Source: Saccharopolyspora gloriosae (GTDB lineage: Bacteria; Actinomycetota; Actinomycetes; Mycobacteriales; Pseudonocardiaceae). From it: a stretch of DNA of 64,000 nt. The stretch covers positions 5,503,470 to 5,567,469 of the forward strand of contig NZ_CP059557.1 of the NCBI RefSeq assembly GCF_022828475.1, written 5' to 3'. Numbering within the stretch: the stretch's first letter is position 1; each line of letters begins with the position of its first letter. Below, one piece after another: positions 1-8,531 of the stretch. The notes beneath the pieces are model-generated. The model searched no databases. It was not told the DNA's origin and saw only the letters and a list, made by a program, of their open reading frames with translations. Both the position numbers and the translations under genes were made by a program.

Positions 1-463
1 GCACCGCACGGGTCTGCAAGGCCGCGGCGTCCGAACCGGCCTCGGGTTCGGTGAGGCAATAGCTTGCGCGGGCCTCCAGCGAGCACAGCGCGGGCAGCCA
101 GCGAGCCCGCTGTTCGGCGTCGCCGAAGCGGTCGATCATGCCCGCGACCATGTTGTGGATCGACAGGTACGCCGCCACCGAAGGATCACCGGAGGCCAGC
201 GCCTCGAAGATGAGCACCGATTCGAACCTGCTCAGACCGGTGCCGCCGTAGGCTTCGTCGACGTAGATGCCGCCGATGCCGAGCTCACCCGCGGCCCGCA
301 GCACGTCGACGGGGAAGTGCTTGTCCTGGTCCCACTGCACCGCGTGCGGCGCGAGCTGCTCGACCGCGAATTCACGCGCGAGCTGCTGGATCGCCCGCTG
401 GTCCTCGGTCAGCGCGAACGGCGACACCGCGCCGGAGGGTCCGGAAACCGCTGCTACCGACAC
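1..463 (-). CDS. acyl-CoA dehydrogenase, N-terminal part (runs off window start)
   Basis: The first 154 residues of an acyl-CoA dehydrogenase are visible; the gene continues past position 1. The protein opens with the usual N-terminal helical domain (TEDQRAIQQLAREFA), followed by GIGGIYVDEAYGGTGLSR and the flavin-contacting CLTEPEAGSDAA segment that starts the middle beta domain. The start is GTG at 463, preceded by a GAGGAG-type ribosome site. It lies 74 bases downstream of mmsA on the same strand. That pairing is typical of valine catabolism, where this enzyme would be the FAD-dependent isobutyryl-CoA dehydrogenase (family knowledge plus context). Substrate specificity cannot be read from the fragment, so another short-chain or branched acyl-CoA remains possible. 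Confidence 0.9.
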   Translation of the reverse strand, partial: MSVAAVSGPSGAVSPFALTEDQRAIQQLAREFAVEQLAPHAVQWDQDKHFPVDVLRAAGELGIGGIYVDEAYGGTGLSRFESVLIFEALASGDPSVAAYLSIHNMVAGMIDRFGDAEQRARWLPALCSLEARASYCLTEPEAGSDAAALQTRAV

Positions 464-537
464 GTCCACTCCTCACCTTCGGAATTTCGGAGCGGGACCG
501 GCCGTAGAACTCAGGCCGGTCCGCGCCCGCGGCCAGG

Positions 538-2037
538 TCAGTTCATCGTGGGGATGGTGAAGCTGGCGCCCTCCTTGAGCCCGGAGGGCCAGCGCGAGGT
601 CACCGTCTTCGTCTTCGTGTAGAACTTGATCGAATCCGGGCCGTGCTGGTTGAGGTCGCCGAATCCGGACCGCTTCCAGCCGCCGAAGGTGTGGTAGGCG
701 ATCGGCACCGGGATCGGCACGTTCACGCCGACCATGCCGGTGTTGACGCGGCTGACGAACTCGCGCGCGGCGTCGCCGTCCCTGGTGAAGATCGCGACGC
801 CGTTGCCGTACTCGTTCTCGCTGGGCAGCCGGACCGCTTCGTCGTAGTCGGCGGCGCGCACGATCGCCAGCACCGGACCGAAGATCTCCTCGCGGTAGAT
901 CCGCATGTCCGGCGTGACGTGGTCGAACAGCGAGGCGCCCGCGAAGAACCCGTCCTCGTGGCCCTGCATCGAGAATCCGCGGCCGTCGACCAGCAGCTCC
1001 GCGCCCTCCTCGACCCCGGCGGCGACGAGTTCGTCGACCCGCTGCAGCGCCTGCTTCGTCACCAGCGGGCCGAAGTCCGCGGTCTCGTCGAAACTGGTCC
1101 CGATCTTGAGCTTGCGGACCCGCTCGGTGAGCTTGTCCACCAGCGCGTCCGCGGTGGCCTGCCCCACCGGAACCGCCACCGAGATCGCCATGCAGCGTTC
1201 GCCCGCCGAGCCGTAACCCGCGCCGACCAGCGCGTCCACCACCTGGTCCAGGTCCGCGTCCGGCATCACGATCATGTGGTTCTTGGCGCCGCCGAAGCAC
1301 TGCGCGCGCTTGCCGTGCGCGGCGGCGGTGCTGTAGATGTACTCGGCGATCGCGGAGGAGCCGACGAACCCGACGGCCTCGATGCGCGGATCGGTGAGCA
1401 CCGCGTCCACCGCGACCTTGTCGCCGTTGACCACGTTGAGCACGCCCGGCGGCAACCCGGCCTCGATGAACAGCTCGGCCAGCCGCAGCGGCACCGAAGG
1501 GTCCCGCTCGGAGGGCTTGAGCACGAAGGTGTTGCCCGCGGCGATGGCGGGCGCGGCCTTCCACAGCGGGATCATCGCGGGGAAGTTGAACGGCGTGATG
1601 CCCGCGACCACGCCCAGCGGCTGGCGCATCGAGTACACGTCGATGCCGGTGCCCGCGTTCTCGCTGTACTCGCCCTTGAGCAGGTGCGGGATGCCGACGG
1701 CGAACTCGGCGACCTCCAGGCCGCGCTGGATGTCGCCCTTGGCGTCGGGAATGGTCTTGCCGTGTTCGGCGGACAGCAGCCGGGCCAGCGAGTCCATCTC
1801 TTCGTTGACCAGCTGCAGGAAACGCATCATGATCCGGGCGCGCTTCTGCGGGTTCTGCGCCGCCCACGCGGGCTGCGCCTCGGCGGCGTTCGCGATCGCG
1901 GCGGAGACCTCCTGGGGCGAGGCCAGCGGCACCTTCGCCTGCACCTGCCCGGTGTTCGGGTCGAACACGTCACCGAAGTTCCCGGAGGTTCCGGCGACTC
2001 GCTTGCCGCCGATGAAGTGCTCCAACTCCTGGGACAT
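538..2037 (-). CDS. mmsA: methylmalonate-semialdehyde dehydrogenase (acylating)
   Basis: This 499-residue aldehyde dehydrogenase matches the CoA-acylating MmsA subfamily in length. It oxidises methylmalonate or malonate semialdehyde with NAD and CoA to propionyl-CoA or acetyl-CoA, in valine and inositol breakdown. Visible marks are PFNFP with the oxyanion Asn near residue 151, the Rossmann segment GFVGSS near 224-228, and GERCMA with the catalytic Cys near 282. The ATG at 2037 is preferred over a GTG at 2049 because GAAAGGTG sits about 9 bases before the ATG and too close to the GTG. The gene is followed by the acyl-CoA dehydrogenase, so the two probably form a valine-degradation operon. No mmsB is in view. 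Confidence 0.93.
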   Translation of the reverse strand: MSQELEHFIGGKRVAGTSGNFGDVFDPNTGQVQAKVPLASPQEVSAAIANAAEAQPAWAAQNPQKRARIMMRFLQLVNEEMDSLARLLSAEHGKTIPDAKGDIQRGLEVAEFAVGIPHLLKGEYSENAGTGIDVYSMRQPLGVVAGITPFNFPAMIPLWKAAPAIAAGNTFVLKPSERDPSVPLRLAELFIEAGLPPGVLNVVNGDKVAVDAVLTDPRIEAVGFVGSSAIAEYIYSTAAAHGKRAQCFGGAKNHMIVMPDADLDQVVDALVGAGYGSAGERCMAISVAVPVGQATADALVDKLTERVRKLKIGTSFDETADFGPLVTKQALQRVDELVAAGVEEGAELLVDGRGFSMQGHEDGFFAGASLFDHVTPDMRIYREEIFGPVLAIVRAADYDEAVRLPSENEYGNGVAIFTRDGDAAREFVSRVNTGMVGVNVPIPVPIAYHTFGGWKRSGFGDLNQHGPDSIKFYTKTKTVTSRWPSGLKEGASFTIPTMN

Positions 2038-2362
2038 ACCGCACCGCACCTTTCGCCGATCTCACCGTTGATCCCGGACGTGCCCGCGCTCGCCGGATCG
2101 AGTCTTCCCGGTTCGCAATTTAGTCGGGCTTCCAACCTTCGGTCACCCAATCATCACCTTAGTCGGTCCGGCCGCCACAGGTGCCGCACATCACAGCAAT
2201 CGAACGGGTGAAGACTTGTTCGGCCGAATCGCGAACGGGACGCCTTGAACGCGCAGCCGGCTGCTGCTGCCAGCAAGAAGACCCTGGATCCGGGGCCGTT
2301 TCAAGATCAACTGGACCGGCTCGGAGCCGATCGCTCATCCCCCGGACTGCGGTCGTTCCGGT
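2038..2362. other. intergenic region upstream of mmsA
   Basis: This stretch lies between the mmsA start and the end of the dhaL remnant and presumably holds the mmsA promoter. Open frames exist in it, but they show no recognisable protein and no convincing ribosome sites. I see no clear hairpin or RNA gene. Confidence 0.5.
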
Positions 2363-2749
2363 TCAACGACCGGACTCCATCGCCGCCGCGATCGTCTCGA
2401 CGGTCAAGACGAACGAGATCGCTCCGGGGTCGGGAGTGCCGAGGCTGCGCTCCGCCTGCGACCGGGGCGGGGCCTGCCTTCGGCGTCAACGACGCCGTCG
2501 CGCGGGCCGTCTCGGCGGCACGCGTCCACGAACCGAACCGGCGAACTCCGCCGCGAGCGGCCTGAGCACATCGACCATCGTCTTGTCGCCCGGCCGCGCT
2601 CCCCCGGTGCGCACGATCGACTCCATGAGCGCGACCCCGGCGGCCGGTTCGTACTGCAGCAGCGCTCCCCCGGCGGAGAGCTCACCGGCCGCGGCACTTC
2701 GACCACCAGGGTGCCGCCGATCCACCCGCTCCCGTCGGGTGAACCGGCC
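2363..2749 (-). pseudogene. decayed dihydroxyacetone kinase DhaL-domain fragment
   Basis: Three overlapping minus-strand frames together spell the C-terminal half of a DhaL (Dak2) ATP-binding domain. The first frame (about 2550-2725) gives ALMESIVRTGGARPGDKTMVDVLRPL, where GGARPGDKTM is the DhaL signature. A second frame (about 2470-2530) gives AAETARATASLTPKAG. The third ends at the TGA at 2363-2365 with AERSLGTPDPGAI, the usual DhaL tail. At least two frameshifts separate them, and the N-terminal half of the domain is missing. It lies directly behind the GntP permease, so it is likely the relic of a ketose or triose kinase that once completed this sugar cluster. That role is inferred; the homology is read directly. 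Confidence 0.75.
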
Positions 2750-2761
2750 GCCTTCAACGGC

Positions 2762-4099
2762 TCACAGCACCAGATCCGCCGCCAGAACCAGGACCAGCGC
2801 GACCACCGACATGATCGATTGGGCGACCGTGTAGACCTGGAACGCGCCGCGAGTGGACAGGCCGAGCAGGGTGCGGAACATCCAGAAGGTGTTGTCGCTG
2901 ACGTGCCCACCGAAGCTCGCGCCCGCCGCGGCTGCCAGCGCCACCAGCACCGCCGGGGTGTCGAGACCGCCGATCACCGGGGCCAACAAGGTCGCCCCGG
3001 TGATCGCCGCGACCGACCCCGACCCCTGCGCCAGCCGCAGCAAGGCCGCCACCGCCCAGGCCAGCAGCAGCGGCGAAGCGCTGCCCGCGTGGAACAAGCC
3101 GGAAACGATGTCGCCCACTCCGGTCCGGCTGATCACCTCACCGAGCGAGCCCGCGACGCCGGTGAACAGCAGGATCGTGCCGCTCGTCGAAGCGCCCCTG
3201 GTCAGCGCCCGCTCCACGGCGTCGCGCGACAACGTCCACGTCGTGAGCGCGCACCCGATGAGCAGGCCGAGCAGCAGCGCCACCACCGGATCGGCCAGGA
3301 ACGAGATCCAGCCGATCTCCACGCCCGCCGTCTCCGTCACCGTGCCCAGCACGATCAGAGCCAGCGGGACCAGGACCGGCAGGACCAGCACGATCAGCGG
3401 CAAGGTGCGGCGCGGTGCCTCCTCGGGAGCCACCTCCATGCCCTGCGCGCCGCCGTCGACGGCCACCTCGTCCTTCGCCGGATTCCAAGTGCGGCGCATC
3501 AGCCTGCCGTGCAAGAACACCGCGATGACGATCGAGAGCACCCCGATCCCGATGCCGCACAGCAGCATCATGCCCAGTCCGACACCGAGCGAACCGCTGA
3601 TCGCCAGTGCCGCCGCGCCCGGCAGCACCATCAGCAGACCCACTTCCAAGCCGATGGCGAGCGCCCCGCCGACGGCGGCGACGCTCGCTCCGGTGCGCGC
3701 CGCGACCGAGCGGGCGATGGGCGCCAGCATCACCAGCGCCACGTCGAAGTAGATCGCCGGGAACACCACGCCGGAGGACAGACCCAGCGCGTACGGGGCT
3801 CGGGACTTCCCGAAGGCCTTCAAGAACAATTCGACGATGCGTTGCAACGTCCCGGTCGCCGAGAGCAGCGAACCGAGCAGCACACCGAACCCGATGATGA
3901 GGCCGACCTCGGCCATCAGGCCGCCGAAGCCGTCGGTGACCGCCTTCGCGGTCTCCTCGAACCCGAGACCGGTGGACAGTCCCAAGTAGAGCGAGCCCAG
4001 CACCAGCACGATGACCGGATTGAGCCGTGCCGCCACGATCAGCGTGACGATGCCGACGACCGTGATGGCCGTGTGCAGCAGAATGAGGGAGTTGGGCAT
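2762..4099 (-). CDS. GntP-family gluconate/sugar-acid permease
   Basis: This is a 445-residue integral membrane protein with about 12 hydrophobic segments, the normal length for GntP H+-symporters. Family features include the N-terminal LHTAITVVGIVTLIVAA helix, the GFGVLLGSLLSATGTLQRI loop, and the later LRLAQGSGSVAAITGATL motif, which is strongly conserved among GntP carriers. The start is ATG at 4099 with GGAAAG upstream; the longer frame continuing to 5305 is only read-through opposite the dehydrogenase gene. With the SDR and isomerase genes upstream on the same strand it should import a sugar acid or four-carbon polyol acid; the exact substrate cannot be told. The divergent GntR protein is the likely regulator. 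Confidence 0.9.
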   Translation of the reverse strand: MPNSLILLHTAITVVGIVTLIVAARLNPVIVLVLGSLYLGLSTGLGFEETAKAVTDGFGGLMAEVGLIIGFGVLLGSLLSATGTLQRIVELFLKAFGKSRAPYALGLSSGVVFPAIYFDVALVMLAPIARSVAARTGASVAAVGGALAIGLEVGLLMVLPGAAALAISGSLGVGLGMMLLCGIGIGVLSIVIAVFLHGRLMRRTWNPAKDEVAVDGGAQGMEVAPEEAPRRTLPLIVLVLPVLVPLALIVLGTVTETAGVEIGWISFLADPVVALLLGLLIGCALTTWTLSRDAVERALTRGASTSGTILLFTGVAGSLGEVISRTGVGDIVSGLFHAGSASPLLLAWAVAALLRLAQGSGSVAAITGATLLAPVIGGLDTPAVLVALAAAAGASFGGHVSDNTFWMFRTLLGLSTRGAFQVYTVAQSIMSVVALVLVLAADLVL

Positions 4100-4245
4100 T
4101 ACCACTCGTTCTTTCCGTGATCCTCGTCGTTGAGGCGGTGCGGCGGGTGGGCGGTCAGCGGCCGCTCGAGCTTCCAGGAGCACGTTTTCGCACGTCAACG
4201 CACCCCTGGAAGTGCATCGGGCACGCCGAGCCCGATGCGTCGTGA

Positions 4246-5010
4246 TCAGTTGATGTGCGAGCCGCCGTTGATGTCGAAAGTGGCGCCGGTGATGTAACCG
4301 ACGGCCTCTCCGGCCAGGAACGTGATGGTGGCGGCGACGTCGGTGGTGCGGCCGTTGCGGCCGACCGGCACGTCGGCGATCAGCTTCTCCTTGCGATCGC
4401 CGGACAGCAGGCCGCCGGTGATGTCGGTGTCGATGAGGCCGGGAGTGACCGCGTTGACCACCACTCCGTTCGCGCCGACCTCCCGCGCGAGCGCCTTGGT
4501 GAGGCCCAGCACGGCGGCTTTCGCCGCGGAGTAGTGCGAGCCGCCGAACACGCCGCCGCCGCGCTGCGCGCTGACCGAGGAGACGTTGACGATGCGGCCG
4601 TAACCGCGTTCCACGAGTCCGGGGAGCACGCGCTGGGTCACCAGGTAGGTGCCGGTGACGTTGACCTTGAACACCAGCTCCCACTCCGCGGGTTCGATGT
4701 CCAGGAAGCGGGTGGGGCGGGTGATTCCCGCGTTGTTCACCAGGGCGGCGATCGCGGGGAGATCCGAGTTCTCGACCGCGGTGACCGCCGCGTCGACCGA
4801 CTCCTGGCCGGTGACGTCGGCCTGCACGCCGAGCGCGCGAACACCGTGTTCCTGGGCGACGAGGGCCGCCGTGCGCTCGGCCGCGTCGCCGTCGAGGTCC
4901 AGCACGGCGATGTCGAAGCCTGCGGCGGCGAGCTGCCGGGCGGTCTCCCGGCCGATGCCGCGTTCCGAGCCTGCTCCGGTGATCAGGGCGGTGCGGGCGG
5001 ATTCGGACAT
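4246..5010 (-). CDS. short-chain dehydrogenase/reductase (FabG-like)
   Basis: A 254-residue classical SDR. The NAD(P) site TGAGSERGIG is at residues 11-20, the NNAG motif at 92-95, the catalytic Ser near 144, and Tyr160 and Lys164 in YSAAK. The C-terminus ends ITGATFDINGG, as in FabG-type enzymes. ATG at 5010 has GGAGG six bases upstream. It sits between the isomerase and the GntP permease on one strand, so it more likely oxidises a hydroxyl of the imported sugar acid or polyol than takes part in fatty acid synthesis. The reaction is predicted from context only. Confidence 0.9.
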   Translation of the reverse strand: MSESARTALITGAGSERGIGRETARQLAAAGFDIAVLDLDGDAAERTAALVAQEHGVRALGVQADVTGQESVDAAVTAVENSDLPAIAALVNNAGITRPTRFLDIEPAEWELVFKVNVTGTYLVTQRVLPGLVERGYGRIVNVSSVSAQRGGGVFGGSHYSAAKAAVLGLTKALAREVGANGVVVNAVTPGLIDTDITGGLLSGDRKEKLIADVPVGRNGRTTDVAATITFLAGEAVGYITGATFDINGGSHIN

Positions 5011-5144
5011 GCGGGTCCTCCAAGATCGGGATCGGATGCGGTCGAACGCCGGGTTTTCGCTCGCCGGCGCCGGATTCGGGAAGTGGACTCGGAGCCATCG
5101 GGCGTGCGCCCGGCCGTCGGTTCGGTGCGGGACGCGGCCCGCCG

Positions 5145-5957
5145 TCAGCTGCCGAGCAGCGCCGCGATGTCCGCTCGCGCCGCCGCGGCCGCTGCGGGCC
5201 GGTCCTCGTCGGCGACGTCGTGGGTTTCGAGTTCGAGCACGTAGCGGCCGGTGTAGCCGTGTTCGCGCAAGGTTCGGACGACTCCGGCGAAGTCGGCTCG
5301 GCCACGGCCGATGCTGAGGTTGATGTCGCCGGGTTCGGCGTCGCGGAAGTGCACGTGCTCGATGCGGTCGGCGAACTCGCGCGCCAGAGCGACCTCGTCG
5401 AAGCCGCCCGCCACGACGTGACTGACGTCGAAGACGAATCCCGCCGATGCCACGGGCACCCGCTCCAGCAGTGCCCCGGCGCGTTCGGCCGTGTGGCAGA
5501 ACCGGTAGTGGTGCAGGCCTTCCACCAGCAGCCGCACCCCGCGCTCGGCGGCGAGCGCGCCGAGCAGGCGCAGGCCGTGCGCGATCCGGTCGAGGTCGGT
5601 CGTCTCGTCCGCGAACGGTTCCCGGTGCTGCGCTCCGCACGGCACGATCATCGCCGCGTCCAGGCTCGCGGCGAGTTCCACCAGCGCCCGGCCGGATTCG
5701 AGCAGGTCGTGCTCGTCGAGAGCGGGATCGTTCAGCGGGCCGGGGTCGACGTTGATCGCCCAGGTCCGCAGGCCGGAGCGCCGGACCAAGTCCACGAGGT
5801 GTTCCGGGGAACCGGTCAGCGGCGTCGGGATGTGGTCGCACACGCCCGGAAGGCCGCCGAGGTCGATGCCGTCGAAGCCGAGGTCCCTGATGATCGCGAG
5901 CGCATCGGCCGCCGTCCGCTGCCGGAACGAGATCGTCGAGCAGCCCAACTCCGGCAT
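5145..5957 (-). CDS. sugar phosphate isomerase/epimerase-like TIM-barrel protein
   Basis: A 270-residue protein of the xylose-isomerase-like TIM-barrel family, which includes hydroxypyruvate isomerase, OtnI and tagatose epimerase. The metal-site pattern is present: Glu146 in LLVEGLH, Asp177 and His180 in FVFDVSHV, His203 in HVHFRD, and Glu242/244 in VLELETHD. The ATG at 5957 follows AAGGAG at good spacing. It is the first gene of a three-gene run with the SDR and GntP permease. An isomerase of a keto sugar acid fits, as in four-carbon acid sugar clusters, but the substrate is unknown. Its promoter region is shared with the divergent GntR gene. Confidence 0.85.
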   Translation of the reverse strand: MPELGCSTISFRQRTAADALAIIRDLGFDGIDLGGLPGVCDHIPTPLTGSPEHLVDLVRRSGLRTWAINVDPGPLNDPALDEHDLLESGRALVELAASLDAAMIVPCGAQHREPFADETTDLDRIAHGLRLLGALAAERGVRLLVEGLHHYRFCHTAERAGALLERVPVASAGFVFDVSHVVAGGFDEVALAREFADRIEHVHFRDAEPGDINLSIGRGRADFAGVVRTLREHGYTGRYVLELETHDVADEDRPAAAAAARADIAALLGS

Positions 5958-6011
5958 CTGCCTCACTCCTTCGTGCGTTAGGTAGCGCACAGTTAACGTC
6001 GCGTCTCGTCG

Positions 6012-6030
6012 ACGGTCAACAGTCGACCGT
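6012..6030. promoter_or_regulatory. inverted repeat, likely operator of the divergent GntR regulator
   Basis: ACGGTC (6012-6017) and GACCGT (6025-6030) form a perfect 6-7-6 inverted repeat in the 100-base divergent spacer between the isomerase and GntR genes. Position and symmetry suit a FadR-type GntR operator. The assignment is by position only. Confidence 0.5.
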
Positions 6031-6057
6031 TATTCGCGGCCGTCGAGGTGGATTACG

Positions 6058-6762
6058 ATGAGCGCAATCGACCAGCAGAGAGGCGATCCACAGGTGCCCC
6101 TGGATGTTCCGGCGCTCGACGGCGTCGACCGGCAGACCTTGCGCGAGCAGTCATTGCGAAAACTGCGCGAGGCGATCAGCAGCGGCCAGCTCGAACCCGG
6201 CAAACGGCTGATCGAGACCGAGCTCAGCGAAGCGCTCTCGGTGTCCAGGGGAACGCTGCGCGAAGCCCTGCGTCACCTGGTGCAGGAAGGGCTGGTGGTC
6301 GCCGACGAACGCGGCAAGCTGCTCGTGCGCGCCCTGACCAAGGCCGAGGTGCGGGACATCTTCGCCGTGCGCGCCGCCCTGGAGTCGCTCGCCGTGGAAG
6401 CGCTCTGCGAAGCGCCCGAACGAAGTGCGAGCGTCACCGAGCTGCGCGAATCAGTGGACCGGCTGCGCGACCTCGACCAGAGCATGGCGACGCTGGTCGA
6501 AGCCGACCTGGCCTTCCACCAGCGGATGTGCGAACTCACCGGCAACGCCGCGCTGGTGCAGTCCTGGCAGCACATCTCCGGGCTCACCCGAGCCACCATC
6601 GTCCGCTCCGGGCCGGAGCTGGCCGTGCGCAACATGGCATGGCAACGGCACTCGCCGATCGTGGACGCGATCGAAGCCGGAGACTCCGCCAAGGCCCGCG
6701 AGGTCGTGCGCGAGCACATGCGCGAGACCGCCGAGCGCATCGTCTCCGTCCTGCAGGACTGA
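6058..6762 (+). CDS. GntR-family transcriptional regulator, FadR subfamily
   Basis: A 234-residue regulator with an N-terminal winged helix (LRKLREAISSGQLEPGKRL ... LSEALSVSRGTLREALRHL at about 33-75) and an all-helical FCD ligand domain. Its likely metal or ligand residues are seen in VEADLAFHQRMCELTGN and the late DAIEAGDSAKAREVVREHM. The start is ATG at 6058; an internal GTG at 6094 is possible. It is divergent from the isomerase-SDR-GntP genes, which it probably represses until their sugar-acid substrate is present. The inverted repeat at 6012-6030 is a candidate operator. Confidence 0.9.
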   Translation: MSAIDQQRGDPQVPLDVPALDGVDRQTLREQSLRKLREAISSGQLEPGKRLIETELSEALSVSRGTLREALRHLVQEGLVVADERGKLLVRALTKAEVRDIFAVRAALESLAVEALCEAPERSASVTELRESVDRLRDLDQSMATLVEADLAFHQRMCELTGNAALVQSWQHISGLTRATIVRSGPELAVRNMAWQRHSPIVDAIEAGDSAKAREVVREHMRETAERIVSVLQD

Positions 6763-6807
6763 CCAGGACCGATTGCCGGGTACCGGGACCACGCCTACCC
6801 TCCCCGC

Positions 6808-7806
6808 ATGGCCTCTGAGCCGGTGAACATCTGGGAGATGGCCGATCTGGTCACGCCCTTCGCCGTGCGGACCGTGGCGACGCTGCGGATCGCCGACATC
6901 GTCCAGGACGGCCCGGTCCCGCTCGTCGAGATCGCGAAACGGTCCGAGGCCCGAGCCGATCCGCTCGGCAGAGTGCTGCGATTCCTGGTGCGGCGCGGGG
7001 TGTTCACCGAACCCGAAGCAGACCTGTTCGGCCCGAACGACGCCTCCCGCGCCTTGCAGAGCGACGCGCCGAGCGGGAGCCGGGAGTGGCTCGACCTCGA
7101 CGGGGCCGTCGGCCGCGCCGATCTGGCATTCGTGGAACTCATCGAACAGATCCGCGGTCACCATCCCGCCTACCAGGCCGCGTTCGGGCGATCGTTTTGG
7201 GAGGACTTGGCGCACAGCCCGCACCTGTCGGACTCCTTCGACGACCTGATGGAGACCAAGTCCGGCTCGCTCGCCCCGGCTGCGGCGGCTTCGCTTGCTT
7301 GGGATCGCTTCGACGTGGTCACCGACGTGGGCGGCGGCAGGGGCCTGCTCGTCGCCGAGATCCTGGAGCGCCATCCCGGAGTGCGCGGCATGGTCGTGGA
7401 CCTGGCCGGACCCGCCCATGGTGCGGAGGCCCACCTGGAGTCGCGGGGCGTGCGGGACCGAGCCGAGGTGGTCGTCGGCAGCTTCTTCGACCCGCTACCG
7501 GCGGGATCCGACGCCTACGTGCTGTGCGACGTCCTCGGCGATTGGGACGACGAGGACGCGGTGCGCATCCTGACCCGCTGCGCCGAGGCCGCGGGACCGG
7601 AGGGCAGCGTGATCATCATCGAACTGCTTCCCGACCCGGACGGCGACTTCACCGAGATGGACCTGCGGATGATGATCTACGTGGGCGGCCGGATGCGGGA
7701 CTTGGACCGGACCGAGCGGATCACCGCCGCCGCCGGGCTATTCGTCGCCTCCGTCACCAGGCTCGACGACGGTCACGGCATCATCGAATGCCTTCCCGAC
7801 CGCTGA
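6808..7806 (+). CDS. SAM-dependent O-methyltransferase (COMT-like)
   Basis: A 332-residue protein with an N-terminal winged-helix dimerisation region (VRTVATLRIADIVQDGP ... GRVLRFLVRRGVFTE) and a class I methyltransferase domain. The SAM-binding glycine loop is VTDVGGGRGLL at about 171-181, followed by the acidic MVVDLAG motif and the CDVLGDWDDEDAVRILTRC stretch conserved in caffeate and secondary-metabolite O-methyltransferases. Its 3' end overlaps the convergent MOSC gene by 26 bases. No biosynthetic cluster surrounds it, so the acceptor is unknown. It lies 46 bases after the GntR gene but has no obvious functional link to it. Confidence 0.88.
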   Translation: MASEPVNIWEMADLVTPFAVRTVATLRIADIVQDGPVPLVEIAKRSEARADPLGRVLRFLVRRGVFTEPEADLFGPNDASRALQSDAPSGSREWLDLDGAVGRADLAFVELIEQIRGHHPAYQAAFGRSFWEDLAHSPHLSDSFDDLMETKSGSLAPAAAASLAWDRFDVVTDVGGGRGLLVAEILERHPGVRGMVVDLAGPAHGAEAHLESRGVRDRAEVVVGSFFDPLPAGSDAYVLCDVLGDWDDEDAVRILTRCAEAAGPEGSVIIIELLPDPDGDFTEMDLRMMIYVGGRMRDLDRTERITAAAGLFVASVTRLDDGHGIIECLPDR

Positions 7807-8431
7807 GTTCGGCGAGCCCGAGCGAGACCCGCCACTTCTCCGGAAGATCCGCGGCGGCGGCCACGACGTGGTCCTTGCGCTCCCGGTCACCCATGCCCAG
7901 CGCGAGCACGTCGGCGACCGTGACCCGGTGATCGGGCCTGCTGAGCACCTCGACCGGATCACCCGCGGTGATCTCACCGGGCTGCTCCACCGCGAGGTAG
8001 GCGCCGGGGCGACCGACCTCGGCGAAGCGCTTCACCAAGCCCTTGACGTCCCAGAACCCGGCGAAGACCCGGCACGGATTGCGCGGCCCGGTCACGCGCA
8101 GCACCGCGCCACCGATCCGCCAGCGCTCCCCGATCAGCGCCGAGCTTCCGTCGCAACCGGTCAGGCTCAGGTTCTCGCCCGCGTTGCCCGGCACGAGTTC
8201 CTTGCCCAGTTCCGCCGACCAGAACCGGAGATCCTCGACGTCGAAGGCATAGGCGGCCTGGTACCAGGCACCGTGGTGCTTCGTGTCGATCACGCGATCC
8301 CCGCGCACGCCGACTGCGGTGAACCGGATCGGGCCGGGCACCGGTCGCTTGTCGATGCCCGAGCTACCCATGCGCCCGGTCCACGAACCGGTCCGGAGCA
8401 CGGCGATGTTCACTGACTGCACATGGCCCAC
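7781..8431 (-). CDS. MOSC-domain protein (YiiM-like)
   Basis: A 216-residue MOSC protein of the YiiM type. These are thought to handle molybdenum cofactor-bound sulfur and, in E. coli YiiM, to reduce N-hydroxylated bases (family knowledge). Marks include KRPVPGPIRF near the N-terminus, DTKHHGAWYQAAYAF, the GNAGENLSL block, and the Cys in TGPRNPCRVF that would ligate the cofactor. The start is uncertain: GTG at 8431 gives the full N-terminus but has only a weak ribosome site. It is convergent with the methyltransferase. Confidence 0.85.
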   Translation of the reverse strand: MGHVQSVNIAVLRTGSWTGRMGSSGIDKRPVPGPIRFTAVGVRGDRVIDTKHHGAWYQAAYAFDVEDLRFWSAELGKELVPGNAGENLSLTGCDGSSALIGERWRIGGAVLRVTGPRNPCRVFAGFWDVKGLVKRFAEVGRPGAYLAVEQPGEITAGDPVEVLSRPDHRVTVADVLALGMGDRERKDHVVAAAADLPEKWRVSLGLAELSGREGIR

Positions 8432-8531
8432 GGAGTCAATCTATGTTCGGTGAGCCCGGCGGCGCATCCAGATTTCACCCACATCCCGACGGCATCCGAA
8501 CTCAGGTCCGCACGCCACCTGTCTTCGTGGC

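Noticed and set aside
2762-5305. 847-codon minus-strand frame suggesting a fusion protein
   Set aside because: Only residues from 4099 onward encode the GntP permease. The rest overlaps the SDR and isomerase genes and has no homology.
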